Source of the DNA: Sphingomonas taxi
GTDB lineage: Bacteria > Pseudomonadota > Alphaproteobacteria > Sphingomonadales > Sphingomonadaceae
Length of the DNA stretch: 64,000 bases
Direction of reading: 5' to 3'
Assembly (NCBI RefSeq): GCF_000764535.1
Contig: NZ_CP009571.1
Location: 2,661,001 to 2,725,000 of the forward strand
Shown: positions 25,535-34,694 of the stretch, piece after piece
Layout: the number at the start of each line of letters is the position of its first letter
How positions within the stretch are numbered: the stretch's first letter is position 1
Program-made: the position numbers and the translations under genes
The notes under the pieces: generated by a model
Seen by the model: only the letters and a program-made list of their open reading frames with translations
Database searches by the model: none
Told to the model about the DNA's origin: nothing

Positions 25535-28190
25535 CTGCATCTCCTGTCGTACCCGTCCATGCTGCCGCGACCTCCTGCCGCGTCGCATCGAAGGCGGCAA
25601 GCACCGCCGCCCAATCCGCCAACCGCAGCGCCCGCGCGATCAGCTCGCGCGTCGCCGGCGGCGGCGTGGCGGCGTCGGGCGCCACGAGCCGCAGCACGAC
25701 GAGCAGGCGGGTCAGCAGATCGTTCGCCGCCGCCAGCCCCGCCGGCAGCAGCCCCGCGGCCACCAAAGCCTCGATCGCCGACCCGAGATGCGGGTCGAGC
25801 CCGGTGCGATGCCGCAGTTGCGTCAGATGGACGGTGAATTCCAGATCGACCAGCCCGCCCGGCAGCAGCTTGGCGTCGAGCGGCCCGGTCGGCGGCTTGT
25901 GCCGCGCCATCTCGGCGCGCATCGCCACCGCCTCGCCGGCAAGGTCGCGCGCCGGTCGCACGCCGGCGAGCACCTCGGCGACCACCGCCGCCGCCGCCGC
26001 CCGCCCCGCCGCCGACCCGAACACCGGCCGCGCGCGGGTCAGCGCCATATGCTCCCAGGTCCACGCCTCCTCGCGCTGGTAACGCGCGAACGAGTCGAGT
26101 GAGACCACCAGCGGCCCCTGCGTTCCCGACGGCCGCAGCCGCGTGTCGACCGGGTAGAGCGGCCCAGCCGCGGTCGGCACCGACAGCGCCGCGGTCACCC
26201 GCTGTGCCAGCCGATTGTAGTAGAGCGTCGCGCCGAGCGGCTTCGCGCCATCCGACTCCGCACTGAAATCGCCGGTGAACAGATAGACGAGGTCGAGGTC
26301 GCTGGCATGCGTCAGCGCGCCGCCGCCGAGCCGCCCGAAGGCGAGGATCAGCAATTCGCTGCCCGGCACCCGGCCATGCGCCTGTGCGAATTCGGCGACG
26401 GTCGCCTCGGCGAGCACCGCGATCGCCGCCTCGGCGAGCCGCGCATAGCCCGTCGCCGCATCGAGCGGATCGGCCGCCCCCGCCACCACCTGCGATCCCA
26501 GCGCGAAGCGTTTCTCGCCGACGATACGCCGGACATGGTCGAGCAGCGCCTGATAGTCTCGCCCCTCGCCGCGCGTCATCTCGGCGGCGAGCGTCGTCAC
26601 CTCGCCGAGCGGCTCGAACGCGCCGGGATCGATCAGCCAGTCGATCAGCTCGGGTCGCGTCGACAGCGCCTCGGCGAGCGGCGCGGCGTGGCTGAGGATC
26701 GTCGCGAGCAGGCTCGCCAGGCCAGGCCGCGCTTCGAGCAACCGCAGGATGTTGATCGCGCTCGCCAGCCGTTCGAGCAACACGTCGAGCCGCAATAACG
26801 CCGCCGCCGGGTCGGGGGCGCCGGCGAGCGCGGGCATCAGCACCGGCAACACCGCTTCCAGCGCCGCGCGCGCCGCCGGGCTGCGCAGTGCCGGATAACG
26901 CCCGGCGCGCCAGCCGGCGATCCGCGCCGCCGCCGCCTCGCCATCGGGGAAGCCCGCCTCGTGCAGCCGCTCGGCGAGCGCCTGCGGGTCGTGCGGAAAG
27001 CCGGTCTCGCGCCCATCGTCGAGCGCGTCGTAGATGCGCCCCGCCTGCTCCACCGGGCCGCGCAGCAGGTCGATCAGCGCGCCGCCGTCGGCCAGTGCGT
27101 GCAACCGCGCCACCCGATCGAGCGCCTCGCCGGTCGGCAACGTGTGCGTCTGGCGATCGTCGATCATCTGGACGCGATGCTCGATCGTCCGCAGCAAGCT
27201 ATAGGAGCCGGTCAGCGCCGCAGCTTGGTCCGCGCCGATCCACCCCGCCTCGGCGAGCCGGGCGAGCGCGTCGCGCGTCGCCGGCGCGCGCAACGCCGGG
27301 TCGCGGCCACCGTGGATGAGCTGGTGGATCTGCGCGAAGAACTCCGCCTCGCGGATGCCGCCGCGCCCGCGCTTGAGGTCGTAGCCGGGGCCGAACGCCT
27401 GCCCGCTCGCATAATGATCGCGGATGCGCCGCGACAGGTCGCGAATCTCGCCGATCGCGCCGAAATCGAGCCCGCGCCGCCAGACGAACGGCCGGATCGC
27501 GTCGAGAAAGTACCGGCCGAGTTCGAGATCGCCCGCCGCCGCGCGCGACCGGATGAACGCCGCGCGCTCCCAGGTCAGCGCCTGCGATTCGTAATAGCCG
27601 ATCGCCCCGTCGACCGGCAGCGCGATCGGCGTCGCCTCGGGCGAGGGCCGCAGCCGCAGGTCGACGCGCAGCACATAGCCGTCGCCGTCGCGCGCCTGGA
27701 GCAATTCGACGACGCGCTTGGCGATCCGCACCGCCGCCTCTTCCGGCTCCTCGCGCGCCCGGTGCGGCAGCGTGCGCGGATCGAAGATCAGGATCGGATC
27801 GATGTCCGACGAATAATTGAGCTCGCGGCTGCCCTGCTTGCCGAGCGCGATCACCGCGAAGCCGCGCGGCTCGGCACCGGGGGTCCGCTCCTCGATCGCC
27901 GCGCGGATCGCGCGGTCAAGCGCGCGGTCGGCGAAGTCGCTCAGCGCCTGCGTCACCGCGGTGAGATCCATCACCCCGGCGAGGTCGCCGATCGCGACGG
28001 TCAGCGCCAGCGCCCGCCGGTCGAGCCGCAATTGCCGCGCCACCGCCATGTCGGGCGTCGCCGTCGTATAGTCCAGCTCGAACCGCCCCGCGGCGAGCCG
28101 CGCCGCCAGCGCCGGCTCGCGATCGAGCAACAGCGACAGGAAGGGCGCATGCGCGCGTGCGCGGTCGATTGCATCGGTGACGGCTGGCAT
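25527..28190 (-). CDS. glnE: Bifunctional glutamine synthetase adenylyltransferase/deadenylase
   Basis: An 887-residue enzyme that adenylylates and deadenylylates glutamine synthetase in nitrogen control. Two nucleotidyltransferase domains are seen: the first with GSRELNYSSDIDPILIF, the second with GGGALTHASDLDLVYLF; each has the Gly-...-SD-x-D active-site pattern. The length is somewhat below the roughly 950 residues of the E. coli enzyme. ATG 28190 is preferred over 28196 since AAAGGA lies 7 bases before it. It is divergent from the small gene at 28247. Confidence 0.92.
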   Translation of the reverse strand: MPAVTDAIDRARAHAPFLSLLLDREPALAARLAAGRFELDYTTATPDMAVARQLRLDRRALALTVAIGDLAGVMDLTAVTQALSDFADRALDRAIRAAIEERTPGAEPRGFAVIALGKQGSRELNYSSDIDPILIFDPRTLPHRAREEPEEAAVRIAKRVVELLQARDGDGYVLRVDLRLRPSPEATPIALPVDGAIGYYESQALTWERAAFIRSRAAAGDLELGRYFLDAIRPFVWRRGLDFGAIGEIRDLSRRIRDHYASGQAFGPGYDLKRGRGGIREAEFFAQIHQLIHGGRDPALRAPATRDALARLAEAGWIGADQAAALTGSYSLLRTIEHRVQMIDDRQTHTLPTGEALDRVARLHALADGGALIDLLRGPVEQAGRIYDALDDGRETGFPHDPQALAERLHEAGFPDGEAAAARIAGWRAGRYPALRSPAARAALEAVLPVLMPALAGAPDPAAALLRLDVLLERLASAINILRLLEARPGLASLLATILSHAAPLAEALSTRPELIDWLIDPGAFEPLGEVTTLAAEMTRGEGRDYQALLDHVRRIVGEKRFALGSQVVAGAADPLDAATGYARLAEAAIAVLAEATVAEFAQAHGRVPGSELLILAFGRLGGGALTHASDLDLVYLFTGDFSAESDGAKPLGATLYYNRLAQRVTAALSVPTAAGPLYPVDTRLRPSGTQGPLVVSLDSFARYQREEAWTWEHMALTRARPVFGSAAGRAAAAAVVAEVLAGVRPARDLAGEAVAMRAEMARHKPPTGPLDAKLLPGGLVDLEFTVHLTQLRHRTGLDPHLGSAIEALVAAGLLPAGLAAANDLLTRLLVVLRLVAPDAATPPPATRELIARALRLADWAAVLAAFDATRQEVAAAWTGTTGDADG

Positions 28191-28246
28191 CGGCATATCC
28201 TTTACGGGTGTCGCAACGTTTCCGTCGAACGATCGTTCTGACCGTC

Positions 28247-28417
28247 ATGAACACCGCCATGCATACATCGCGAAAGGACCGCAGCGGCGACTACGTCGTC
28301 CGCCTTCCGCGGCCGGCGGACCCGCTGGGCCATGCGCTGCGCGGCGTGTTTGGCGAAACGCCGATGCCCGACGACATGCGCGCATTGCTCGAACGCCTCG
28401 AGCGCGTCACCCACTGA
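28247..28417 (+). CDS. Small NepR-like protein (tentative)
   Basis: A 56-residue protein. The C-terminal half, DPLGHALRGVFGETPMPDDMRALLERLERV, has the pattern of NepR anti-sigma factors (LG..LR..f.e...Pd....LL..L), which sequester EcfG in the alphaproteobacterial general stress response. No phyR or ecfG gene is beside it, so this is a loose resemblance. Starts at 28208 and 28259 are possible. It overlaps the convergent protease gene end by 11 bases. Confidence 0.45.
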   Translation: MNTAMHTSRKDRSGDYVVRLPRPADPLGHALRGVFGETPMPDDMRALLERLERVTH

Positions 28418-29672
28418 TCGCGGGCGGGACGGTCGGTCCCACCGTCAAGAGACGCCAGCCCGTCGGCAGATAGTCCGTCGACATATAGAAATAGAAGGCG
28501 CAGCTGCCATCCGGCCGATAGCTGCCGCCCTTGAGGATGCCATAGGCGGTATCGCCGAGGAACACCGGGCTGCCGCTGTCGCCGCTCTTGCACACCGGCC
28601 CCGCCACCGTCGTCCAGGTCGGCAGGCAGGCACCGCCGCACAGGTCGCCGGCGGGGGCGAAGTCGGTCAGCTCGACCTGCGAGCAGCTGTATCCGGTCCG
28701 CTCGCCGCGATGGCAAACGATGTCGCCCGCGCGCATCCCCGCCCGCCCGCGCGCGCCGGTGACCGGCCGGCTGATCGTCTTGGCGGTATCGGCGAAGAAC
28801 AGCGGCGCCAGCGGCGCAGCGCTGCTGTTGATCTGTACGTCCTGATACCCCCAGCCCCATTGCCCGACGAACGGCAGCGCCTGCTCGTGCCCGTCGGCAT
28901 CGCGCCCGCTGAGCTCGTCCGGGCAATGCGCCGCGGTGGCGAGCCCGGTACGCAAGCCATCGGTGACGACGAAACCGGCGGTGCAGAGATAGCGATGCGT
29001 ATCGCCCGGCACCTGTCCGACGACGCGCGCGCCGCCCTGGATGCCCCCCATGTCGAGCGCCGGCTGATCGACGACGCGCAGCCGCACCGGCACATGCGTC
29101 AGCGCCGCGAGCCGCTCGGCGAGCGGCGCCGCGCCCTCGCGCGCCACGTCGCGGCCCGAGACGACCGCAACCAGCTCGCCGCTACGCTGGTCGATGCCGA
29201 GCCCCGGCGGCGCGATCAGGCTGGCACGGATCGTCGCCTGATAGGCAGTGATCGCCTGCACCAGCCCGGTATGGCTGACCGCCGCGCCGGTGCGGAAGGT
29301 CACGCGCACCGGCATGCCGTCGAGATCGACGATCTGTTCGGCGACGGGGGCGTCGCCGGTCAGCGTCACGACGATCCCGAAGCCGGGGCGATGCTCGACC
29401 GCGATTCCCGTCAACCGATCGGCGAACCGATCGGCGATCGAATCGGTAACCGGCACGCTCGCCTCCTGCAAGCGAAGGTGGCGGATCGCCTCCTCGACCG
29501 TCACGCCGAGCCGCTCGGCCACCGCCGCCGCATCCTGCGCCCGCGCCGCCTCGGGCGACTGCACCGCCGCGGCGACGACGACCGGCGGCGGCGTGACGAG
29601 CACCTGCGCCGCCGCGGGACCGCCCGCCCCCAGCATCCACGCCCACAGCAAGACCCGCCGATATCGCCCCAC
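28407..29672 (-). CDS. Secreted trypsin-like serine protease with pro-region
   Basis: A 421-residue protein with signal peptide, then a pro-region containing AERLGVTVEEAIRHLRLQE, reminiscent of alpha-lytic protease/streptogrisin propeptides. The chymotrypsin-fold domain has LATAAHC (catalytic His), an Asp candidate in GYQDVQIN, and CKSGDSGSPVF (catalytic Ser). Several cysteines suggest disulfides. A GTG start at 29672 with AAGGA just before it gives a normal signal sequence; a longer frame begins at 29732. It is probably extracellular and self-processing. Confidence 0.85.
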   Translation of the reverse strand: MGRYRRVLLWAWMLGAGGPAAAQVLVTPPPVVVAAAVQSPEAARAQDAAAVAERLGVTVEEAIRHLRLQEASVPVTDSIADRFADRLTGIAVEHRPGFGIVVTLTGDAPVAEQIVDLDGMPVRVTFRTGAAVSHTGLVQAITAYQATIRASLIAPPGLGIDQRSGELVAVVSGRDVAREGAAPLAERLAALTHVPVRLRVVDQPALDMGGIQGGARVVGQVPGDTHRYLCTAGFVVTDGLRTGLATAAHCPDELSGRDADGHEQALPFVGQWGWGYQDVQINSSAAPLAPLFFADTAKTISRPVTGARGRAGMRAGDIVCHRGERTGYSCSQVELTDFAPAGDLCGGACLPTWTTVAGPVCKSGDSGSPVFLGDTAYGILKGGSYRPDGSCAFYFYMSTDYLPTGWRLLTVGPTVPPAISG

Positions 29673-29736
29673 AGCATCCTTGTAAGGCGACAAACTGGCG
29701 CGTCGATGAACGATCAGGAGCAGAGGACGCAAAACC

Positions 29737-31560
29737 TCACGGCTGCCAGTTCGGCCGATAACCCGGATCGAGGCGGCGATCGGTGAAATAGGCGGCGCTG
29801 ATGAAGGCGAGGTGGGTGAGCGCCTGCGGGAAATTGCCGATCGGCTCGCCGCGCAGGTCGAGCTCTTCCGAGAACAGGCCGAGCGGGTTGGCGTAGGCGA
29901 TGCCCTTGGCGAGGATCATCTGCGCCTCGTCGAGCCGGCCGGCGCGTGCGAGGCATTCGGCGTACCAGAAGGTGCAGGTGGTGAACGCGCCTTCCGTCCC
30001 CTCCAGCCCGTCGGCGTTGCGGTAGCGGTAGACGAGGCCGTCGTCGCGCAGATGCGTACCGATCGCGTCGAGCGTCTTGAGCCACACCGGATCGGTCGAG
30101 GAGACGAACCGCACCAGCGGCATCATCAGCAACGCCGCGTCGAGTTCGGTGCCGCCGCGGTCCTGGACGAAATAGCCGTGTTCCGGATGGCGGAAATTGC
30201 TCCAGATATCCTCGACGATGGCGTCGCGCGCCTCGCTCCACGCGACCAGCGGCGCGGGCAGCGAGCGCTTCTTGGCGAGCCGGATCGCGCGGTCGAGCGC
30301 CACCCAGCACATCAGCCGCGAATGGAGGAAGTGGCGCGGTGCCGAGCGCATCTCCCAGATGCCGGCATCGGGCTGGTCCCAATTGGCGATGACATAGTCG
30401 ATGACGCCGCGAACGTGCTGCCAGCCGGCGTGATCGATCGCCGCGCCGTATTTGTTCGAGAGATAGACGCTGTCCATCAGCTCGCCGAAGATATCGAGCT
30501 GGCTCTGCGCGTGGGCGCCGTTGCCGATCCGCACCGGGCGGCTGTCGGCATAGCCGGCGAGATGCGGCAGCTCCTCCTCGTCCGCCGCCTCCGACCCGTC
30601 GATCGCATACATGATGCGGATCGGATGCGCGCGGTCGGCGGCCATTACCCGCTCGCCCGCCCAGCGGCGGAAATGCTCGGCTTCGTCGATGAAGCCCAGT
30701 CGCATGAAGGCGTAGACGGTGAACGAGGCGTCGCGGATCCAGGTCGCGCGATATTCCCAGTTGCGCCCCGCCCCCACCGCCTCGGGCAGCGAGAAGGTCG
30801 CCGCCGCCGCGATCGAACCGTGGCGGTTCGAGGTGAGCAGCTTGAGCGCCAGCGCCGAGCGCATCATCTCCTCGCGCCAGCGGCCGCGATAGCTCGTGCG
30901 CGACAGCCAGCCGCGCCAGGCGGTCGTCGTCGCGGCGATCTCGGCGGCGACGGTCGCATCGTCGGGACGCTCCAAAGCCTCCTCGCCGAACACGAACCAC
31001 GCGCTCTCGCCCTCGCCGAGGGTGAAGCCTGCCTCCGCCACGCCCTCGCCGCAGATCAGCGGCACCGAGGCATGCAGGCGCAGCGTCAGGTCTCGTCCGA
31101 CGAAGCACACGCCGCCGTCCGCCGCCACCACCTGCGGCACCTCGCGCGCATAATCGAACCGCGGGCGGCAGCGCGCCGCGAAGGCGACCGTGCCGCGCGT
31201 CACCGTGACGCGGCGGATCAGGCAGCGCGCGCGATGCTCGGGATGCACGCGCGCGTCCGGATGCGGCATCAGGTCGACGATCTCGACGCTGCCGCTCGTC
31301 GCCATCCAGCGCGTCGTCAGCACGTTGGTATCGGGCACGTAGATCTGGATCACCCGGGCGGCGTCGAGCGCCGGCCGGATCTCGAAGGCGCCGCCACGCT
31401 CGGCATCGAGCAGTTCGGCGAAGACGCTGGGGCTGTCGAGCGACGGCCAGCACAGATAGTCGATCGTCCCGTCCGCGGCGACCAGGGCCGCGGTCTCCAT
31501 GTCGCCGATGATGCCGTGATCGCCGATGCGCCGGTGTGGCCCGACCCGCGCTTCATCCAT
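29737..31560 (-). CDS. Glycoside hydrolase family 15 (glucoamylase/trehalase-like)
   Basis: A 607-residue GH15 enzyme that releases glucose from alpha-glucosides such as maltooligosaccharides or trehalose. It shows the family N-terminus IGDHGIIGDMETAALV and DGTIDYLCWPSLDSPS, the catalytic-domain segments NWEYRATWIRDASFTVYA and YADSRPVRIGNGAHAQ, and the end EELDLRGEPIGNFPQALTHL. No signal peptide is seen, so it should be cytoplasmic. Its start overlaps the stop of the upstream SDR gene (ATGGATGA), so they are coupled. It is last in the operon. Confidence 0.9.
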   Translation of the reverse strand: MDEARVGPHRRIGDHGIIGDMETAALVAADGTIDYLCWPSLDSPSVFAELLDAERGGAFEIRPALDAARVIQIYVPDTNVLTTRWMATSGSVEIVDLMPHPDARVHPEHRARCLIRRVTVTRGTVAFAARCRPRFDYAREVPQVVAADGGVCFVGRDLTLRLHASVPLICGEGVAEAGFTLGEGESAWFVFGEEALERPDDATVAAEIAATTTAWRGWLSRTSYRGRWREEMMRSALALKLLTSNRHGSIAAAATFSLPEAVGAGRNWEYRATWIRDASFTVYAFMRLGFIDEAEHFRRWAGERVMAADRAHPIRIMYAIDGSEAADEEELPHLAGYADSRPVRIGNGAHAQSQLDIFGELMDSVYLSNKYGAAIDHAGWQHVRGVIDYVIANWDQPDAGIWEMRSAPRHFLHSRLMCWVALDRAIRLAKKRSLPAPLVAWSEARDAIVEDIWSNFRHPEHGYFVQDRGGTELDAALLMMPLVRFVSSTDPVWLKTLDAIGTHLRDDGLVYRYRNADGLEGTEGAFTTCTFWYAECLARAGRLDEAQMILAKGIAYANPLGLFSEELDLRGEPIGNFPQALTHLAFISAAYFTDRRLDPGYRPNWQP

Positions 31561-32353
31561 TGTCGCGGAATTCGGGATAGAGCGACATGCCGCCATCGAC
31601 GAACACGGTGGTGCCGGTGACGTAATCCGCCGCGTCCGAGGCGAGCCACACCGCGGCGCGCGCGACGTCCTCGGGCTCGCCGATCCGGCCATAGGGGATC
31701 AGCTTCAGCAATTTGGTCAGCGCCGCCTCCGTCTCCCACGCCTCCTTGTTGATCGGCGTGCGGATCGCGCCGGGCGCGATCGCGTTGACGCGGATGCCGT
31801 CGGCCGCGACCTCCTGCGCCAGCGTGCGCGTCAGCATCCGCACCCCGCCCTTCGCCGCGGCGTAATTGACGTGGCCGGCCCAGGGGATCAGCTCGTGCAC
31901 CGAGCTCATCGCGATGATCGTGCCGGCGCTGCGCGCGGGCCGGCCGTCCCGCGGCTGGGCGCGGAAGCGCCGGACCGCCTCGCGCGCGCAGAGGAACTGG
32001 CCGGTCAGGTTGATGTCGATGACGGTGTTCCAATCGGCGAGCGTCAGGTCGGCGACCGGTGCGTCCTTCTGCACGCCCGAATTGGAGACGAGCACGTCGA
32101 CCCGCCCGAACGCCGCCACCGCGGCGTCGAACAGGCGGGTGACGTCCGGCTCCTGCGATACGTCGGCCTGCACCGCGATCGCCTTGCCGCCGGCCCCGGT
32201 GATCCGCTGCGCCAGCGTTTCGGCGCTCTCCTCGTCGGAGCGATAGTTGACGACGACCGCGGCGCCGGCGTCGGCGAGCCCCGCCGCGACGGCATGGCCG
32301 ATTCCGGAGCTGGCGCCGGTAACGATGGCAGTATGACCTGCAAGGACGGACAA
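31553..32353 (-). CDS. SDR oxidoreductase, glucose 1-dehydrogenase-like
   Basis: A 266-residue short-chain dehydrogenase. TGASSGIG is the nucleotide-binding motif, SSVHELIPWAGHVNYAAAKGG carries the catalytic Ser and Tyr-x3-Lys and matches the glucose 1-dehydrogenase subgroup, and the end is FVDGGMSLYPEF. It would oxidise glucose released by GH15 to gluconolactone. No ATG lies near the domain. The TTG at 32353 behind GGAG (spacing about 8) gives a normal N-terminus MSVLAGHTAIVTG; GTG 32383 is an alternative. Confidence 0.85.
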   Translation of the reverse strand: MSVLAGHTAIVTGASSGIGHAVAAGLADAGAAVVVNYRSDEESAETLAQRITGAGGKAIAVQADVSQEPDVTRLFDAAVAAFGRVDVLVSNSGVQKDAPVADLTLADWNTVIDINLTGQFLCAREAVRRFRAQPRDGRPARSAGTIIAMSSVHELIPWAGHVNYAAAKGGVRMLTRTLAQEVAADGIRVNAIAPGAIRTPINKEAWETEAALTKLLKLIPYGRIGEPEDVARAAVWLASDAADYVTGTTVFVDGGMSLYPEFRDNG

Positions 32354-32414
32354 GGACGCATCTCCAATGACTTCACGTCGCACCTGAACGGTCGAGCGCG
32401 TCAGGGGATGCGTG

Positions 32415-34694
32415 TCAGTCGATCGGGTCGCCGTAGAACAGCCCGCGTCCGTCGGTCCCGACATAGACGCGGCCGGCACGGCGCGGGTCGCCGGCGACGA
32501 CGCGATAGCGCCCGCCCCAACGATGCGTCGCGTCGTCGATCCGCCGCCATGACGCACCGCGGTCGGTCGACCGCCAGATGCCGCGCACGTCATCGCGGCT
32601 GCCGATCGCGAACACCGCATCCTTGCCTAGCCCGTACAGCTCGATCGCCAGTCCGCCGCTCGCCGGAACGAACGACACGCCGGCGTCCTCGCTGCAGAAC
32701 AGCGCGGCGCCGACCTGCAACCACAGCCGCCCCGCCGCGTCGGGCGCGGCGACGAGCGCGCTTTGCGATTCACGGTTGCGCGCCTGCGCCGCGGTGAGGT
32801 CGCGCGGCAGGCCGCGCCCCGCCACCGGCGCGAAGCTCGCGCCGGCGTCGCGCGACACCAGCAACCGGCCACCCGTCGCGTCGACCGCGTAGAAGACCGC
32901 CGGATCGACCTTGTCGGACACCGCCCGCGTCCGCGGCGGCAGGCCGCGCACCGGCGACCACGTCCGGCCGCGATCGCGCGTCACCTGCGGCACGCGTGCG
33001 GCGACGACTATCGTCGCGCCGTCCGCGGAGACGGTGATCGGCGTCTCGCCGTTGAGATCGTCGCGCGCCGGCGGGTTGCCCTGCGGCGGCAGGCGCAGCG
33101 GCGTCCAGTGGCGGCCGCCATCCTCCGACCGGGCGAGGCTCGCGTCGCGGGGACGGTCGAGATACAGGCTGCCGCTGCGTACGATCACGGCCGGTGCCTT
33201 GCCGGCATAATCGAGCATGTTGGTGTTGGAGAGATACGGGTTGGCGAAGGTCGGCTGCGGCGAACGGTCGAGATCGTCGTGGACGAAGCCGGCGAGATCG
33301 CCGAACCCCGACACGACCGGCGCGCCGCCGGTCGGCGAGATCATCGTGATCACCGCGGTCTGTTCGATCCCGCGCACCCACGGCGCCCAATCCACCGTAT
33401 TGCGCGTCGGCAGGCGCTGCGCCGCATAGACGGTCGCGCCGGTGGTATAGGCGATATGGCCGGCATCGAACGGGTCGATCGCCAGGCCCGAGATCCAATG
33501 GCCGAAATCGGCGCCCTTGCCCTCGTGCAGCAGGAACGGCGTCGCCGACACGTCGCGGCGGCTGCGCGCGCCGACATCGTCCCAATGCAGACCGTCGTCG
33601 CGGCTCAGCCACAGCGAATCGCCGGCGCGATAGCGATCGATCGTCGACACCGCGACGGTGCCCGGCGCCGACCGCGCCACCGCGACGCCGAGAAACCCGC
33701 CCTCGGCCCCTGCCGCACGCCACGCCGGCGGCGTGACGTCGCGGCCATGGCCTCGCGCGTCGTAGCGCCAGACCGCGCCGGTCTTGACGTCGCTCGGACC
33801 GATGCCGCTGGCGAAGCCGACCCACAGCACGCCCCGAGCATCGACCACGCCCTTGGCCGCGAACAGCGCCGGTCCCGCCACCGCGGTCCAATGCACGCCG
33901 CCATCGTCGGAACGATACAGCGCCGGCCCGCCCGGATCGGCGATCCCCGCCCAGATACGCTGCGACGCGCCCGCCTTGCCGCTGGTCGGGTCGATCGCGA
34001 CGAAGGATACGCCGCCGTGGCTGGTGCGGCGCTCGGGCCGGCCGAGCCCCTTGTGCGGAAAGCCCGCGACCGGCGTCCAGCTCTGCCCCGCATCGTGGCT
34101 CTGCCACAGGCCGTCGTGGCGCGATCCGAAGAACAGCCGGCGATGATCGTTGGGATCGACCGCCAGCCGCTCGCCGAGGCCCCGCCCCGGCTCGTTGCCG
34201 CCCATGGCGAACGGCACCGGCACCACCCGCCACGTCCGCCCGCGGTCGCCCGAGCGCAGGATCGCCGCGGGGGCGCCGGCATTCATCCCCGCCGCCATAT
34301 AGACGACGTCCGCGTCGACGGGATCGGCCGCGATGCTCTCGATCCCCATATAGCTGGAAACGGCATTGCCATCCTGCAGCGGCACCCAGCGCGCCGCCGC
34401 CGCGTCCCAGCGATAGCCGCCGCCCATGTCGGTGCGCAGATAGGCGAGCCCGCGCTCGACCGGGCTGAACACGATATTGGGCGCATACCCCCCCGCCCCG
34501 ACGGTGACGTTGGTCCAGCGATACGGCACCGCCTGTTGCGCGGGTGATGCCGCGGGCGTGGCGAGCACCGCCAGCATCACGAGCAGCGTTCGCCAAGACC
34601 CCCGCCGTTTGCCCTGAGCCTGTCGAAGGGCCTGAGTCTCACCGTGCTTCGACACGCTCGGCACGAACGGAGCGGATTGGCGCAACCCGCTCAA
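32415..34694 (-). CDS. Glycoside hydrolase family 74-type beta-propeller (xyloglucanase-like)
   Basis: A 759-residue secreted protein with repeated Asp-box motifs (RSGDRGRTWR, SHDAGQSWT, RSDDGGVHWT, SRDDGLHWD, RDRGRTWSPV), which form the twin seven-bladed propellers of GH74. These enzymes hydrolyse xyloglucan. YRWTNVTVGAGGYAPNIVFSP and LAYLRTDMGGGYRWD match the family start. The frame opens at a TTG that overlaps the GH39 stop codon (TTGA). Its N-terminal region before the hydrophobic signal (LLVMLAVLATPAASPA) is encoded by a dispersed repeat, so the start is uncertain. Confidence 0.88.
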   Translation of the reverse strand: MSGLRQSAPFVPSVSKHGETQALRQAQGKRRGSWRTLLVMLAVLATPAASPAQQAVPYRWTNVTVGAGGYAPNIVFSPVERGLAYLRTDMGGGYRWDAAAARWVPLQDGNAVSSYMGIESIAADPVDADVVYMAAGMNAGAPAAILRSGDRGRTWRVVPVPFAMGGNEPGRGLGERLAVDPNDHRRLFFGSRHDGLWQSHDAGQSWTPVAGFPHKGLGRPERRTSHGGVSFVAIDPTSGKAGASQRIWAGIADPGGPALYRSDDGGVHWTAVAGPALFAAKGVVDARGVLWVGFASGIGPSDVKTGAVWRYDARGHGRDVTPPAWRAAGAEGGFLGVAVARSAPGTVAVSTIDRYRAGDSLWLSRDDGLHWDDVGARSRRDVSATPFLLHEGKGADFGHWISGLAIDPFDAGHIAYTTGATVYAAQRLPTRNTVDWAPWVRGIEQTAVITMISPTGGAPVVSGFGDLAGFVHDDLDRSPQPTFANPYLSNTNMLDYAGKAPAVIVRSGSLYLDRPRDASLARSEDGGRHWTPLRLPPQGNPPARDDLNGETPITVSADGATIVVAARVPQVTRDRGRTWSPVRGLPPRTRAVSDKVDPAVFYAVDATGGRLLVSRDAGASFAPVAGRGLPRDLTAAQARNRESQSALVAAPDAAGRLWLQVGAALFCSEDAGVSFVPASGGLAIELYGLGKDAVFAIGSRDDVRGIWRSTDRGASWRRIDDATHRWGGRYRVVAGDPRRAGRVYVGTDGRGLFYGDPID
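34612..34671. repeat. Dispersed palindromic repeat in the 5' end of the GH74 gene
   Basis: The core CCCTGAGCCTGTCGAAGGG is followed by TGCTTCGACACGCTCGGCA in the same region. A second copy of the core occurs at 52228-52260 in an intergenic gap. Here it is translated as part of the GH74 N-terminal extension (KHGETQALRQAQGKRRG). Confidence 0.75.

Noticed and set aside
20780..25837. Very long plus-strand open frame (over 1600 codons)
   Set aside because: It runs antisense or out of frame through several real genes (OMP, MFS transporter, lipoproteins, bcp). Its composition is low-complexity Arg/His-rich, typical of shadow frames in GC-rich DNA.
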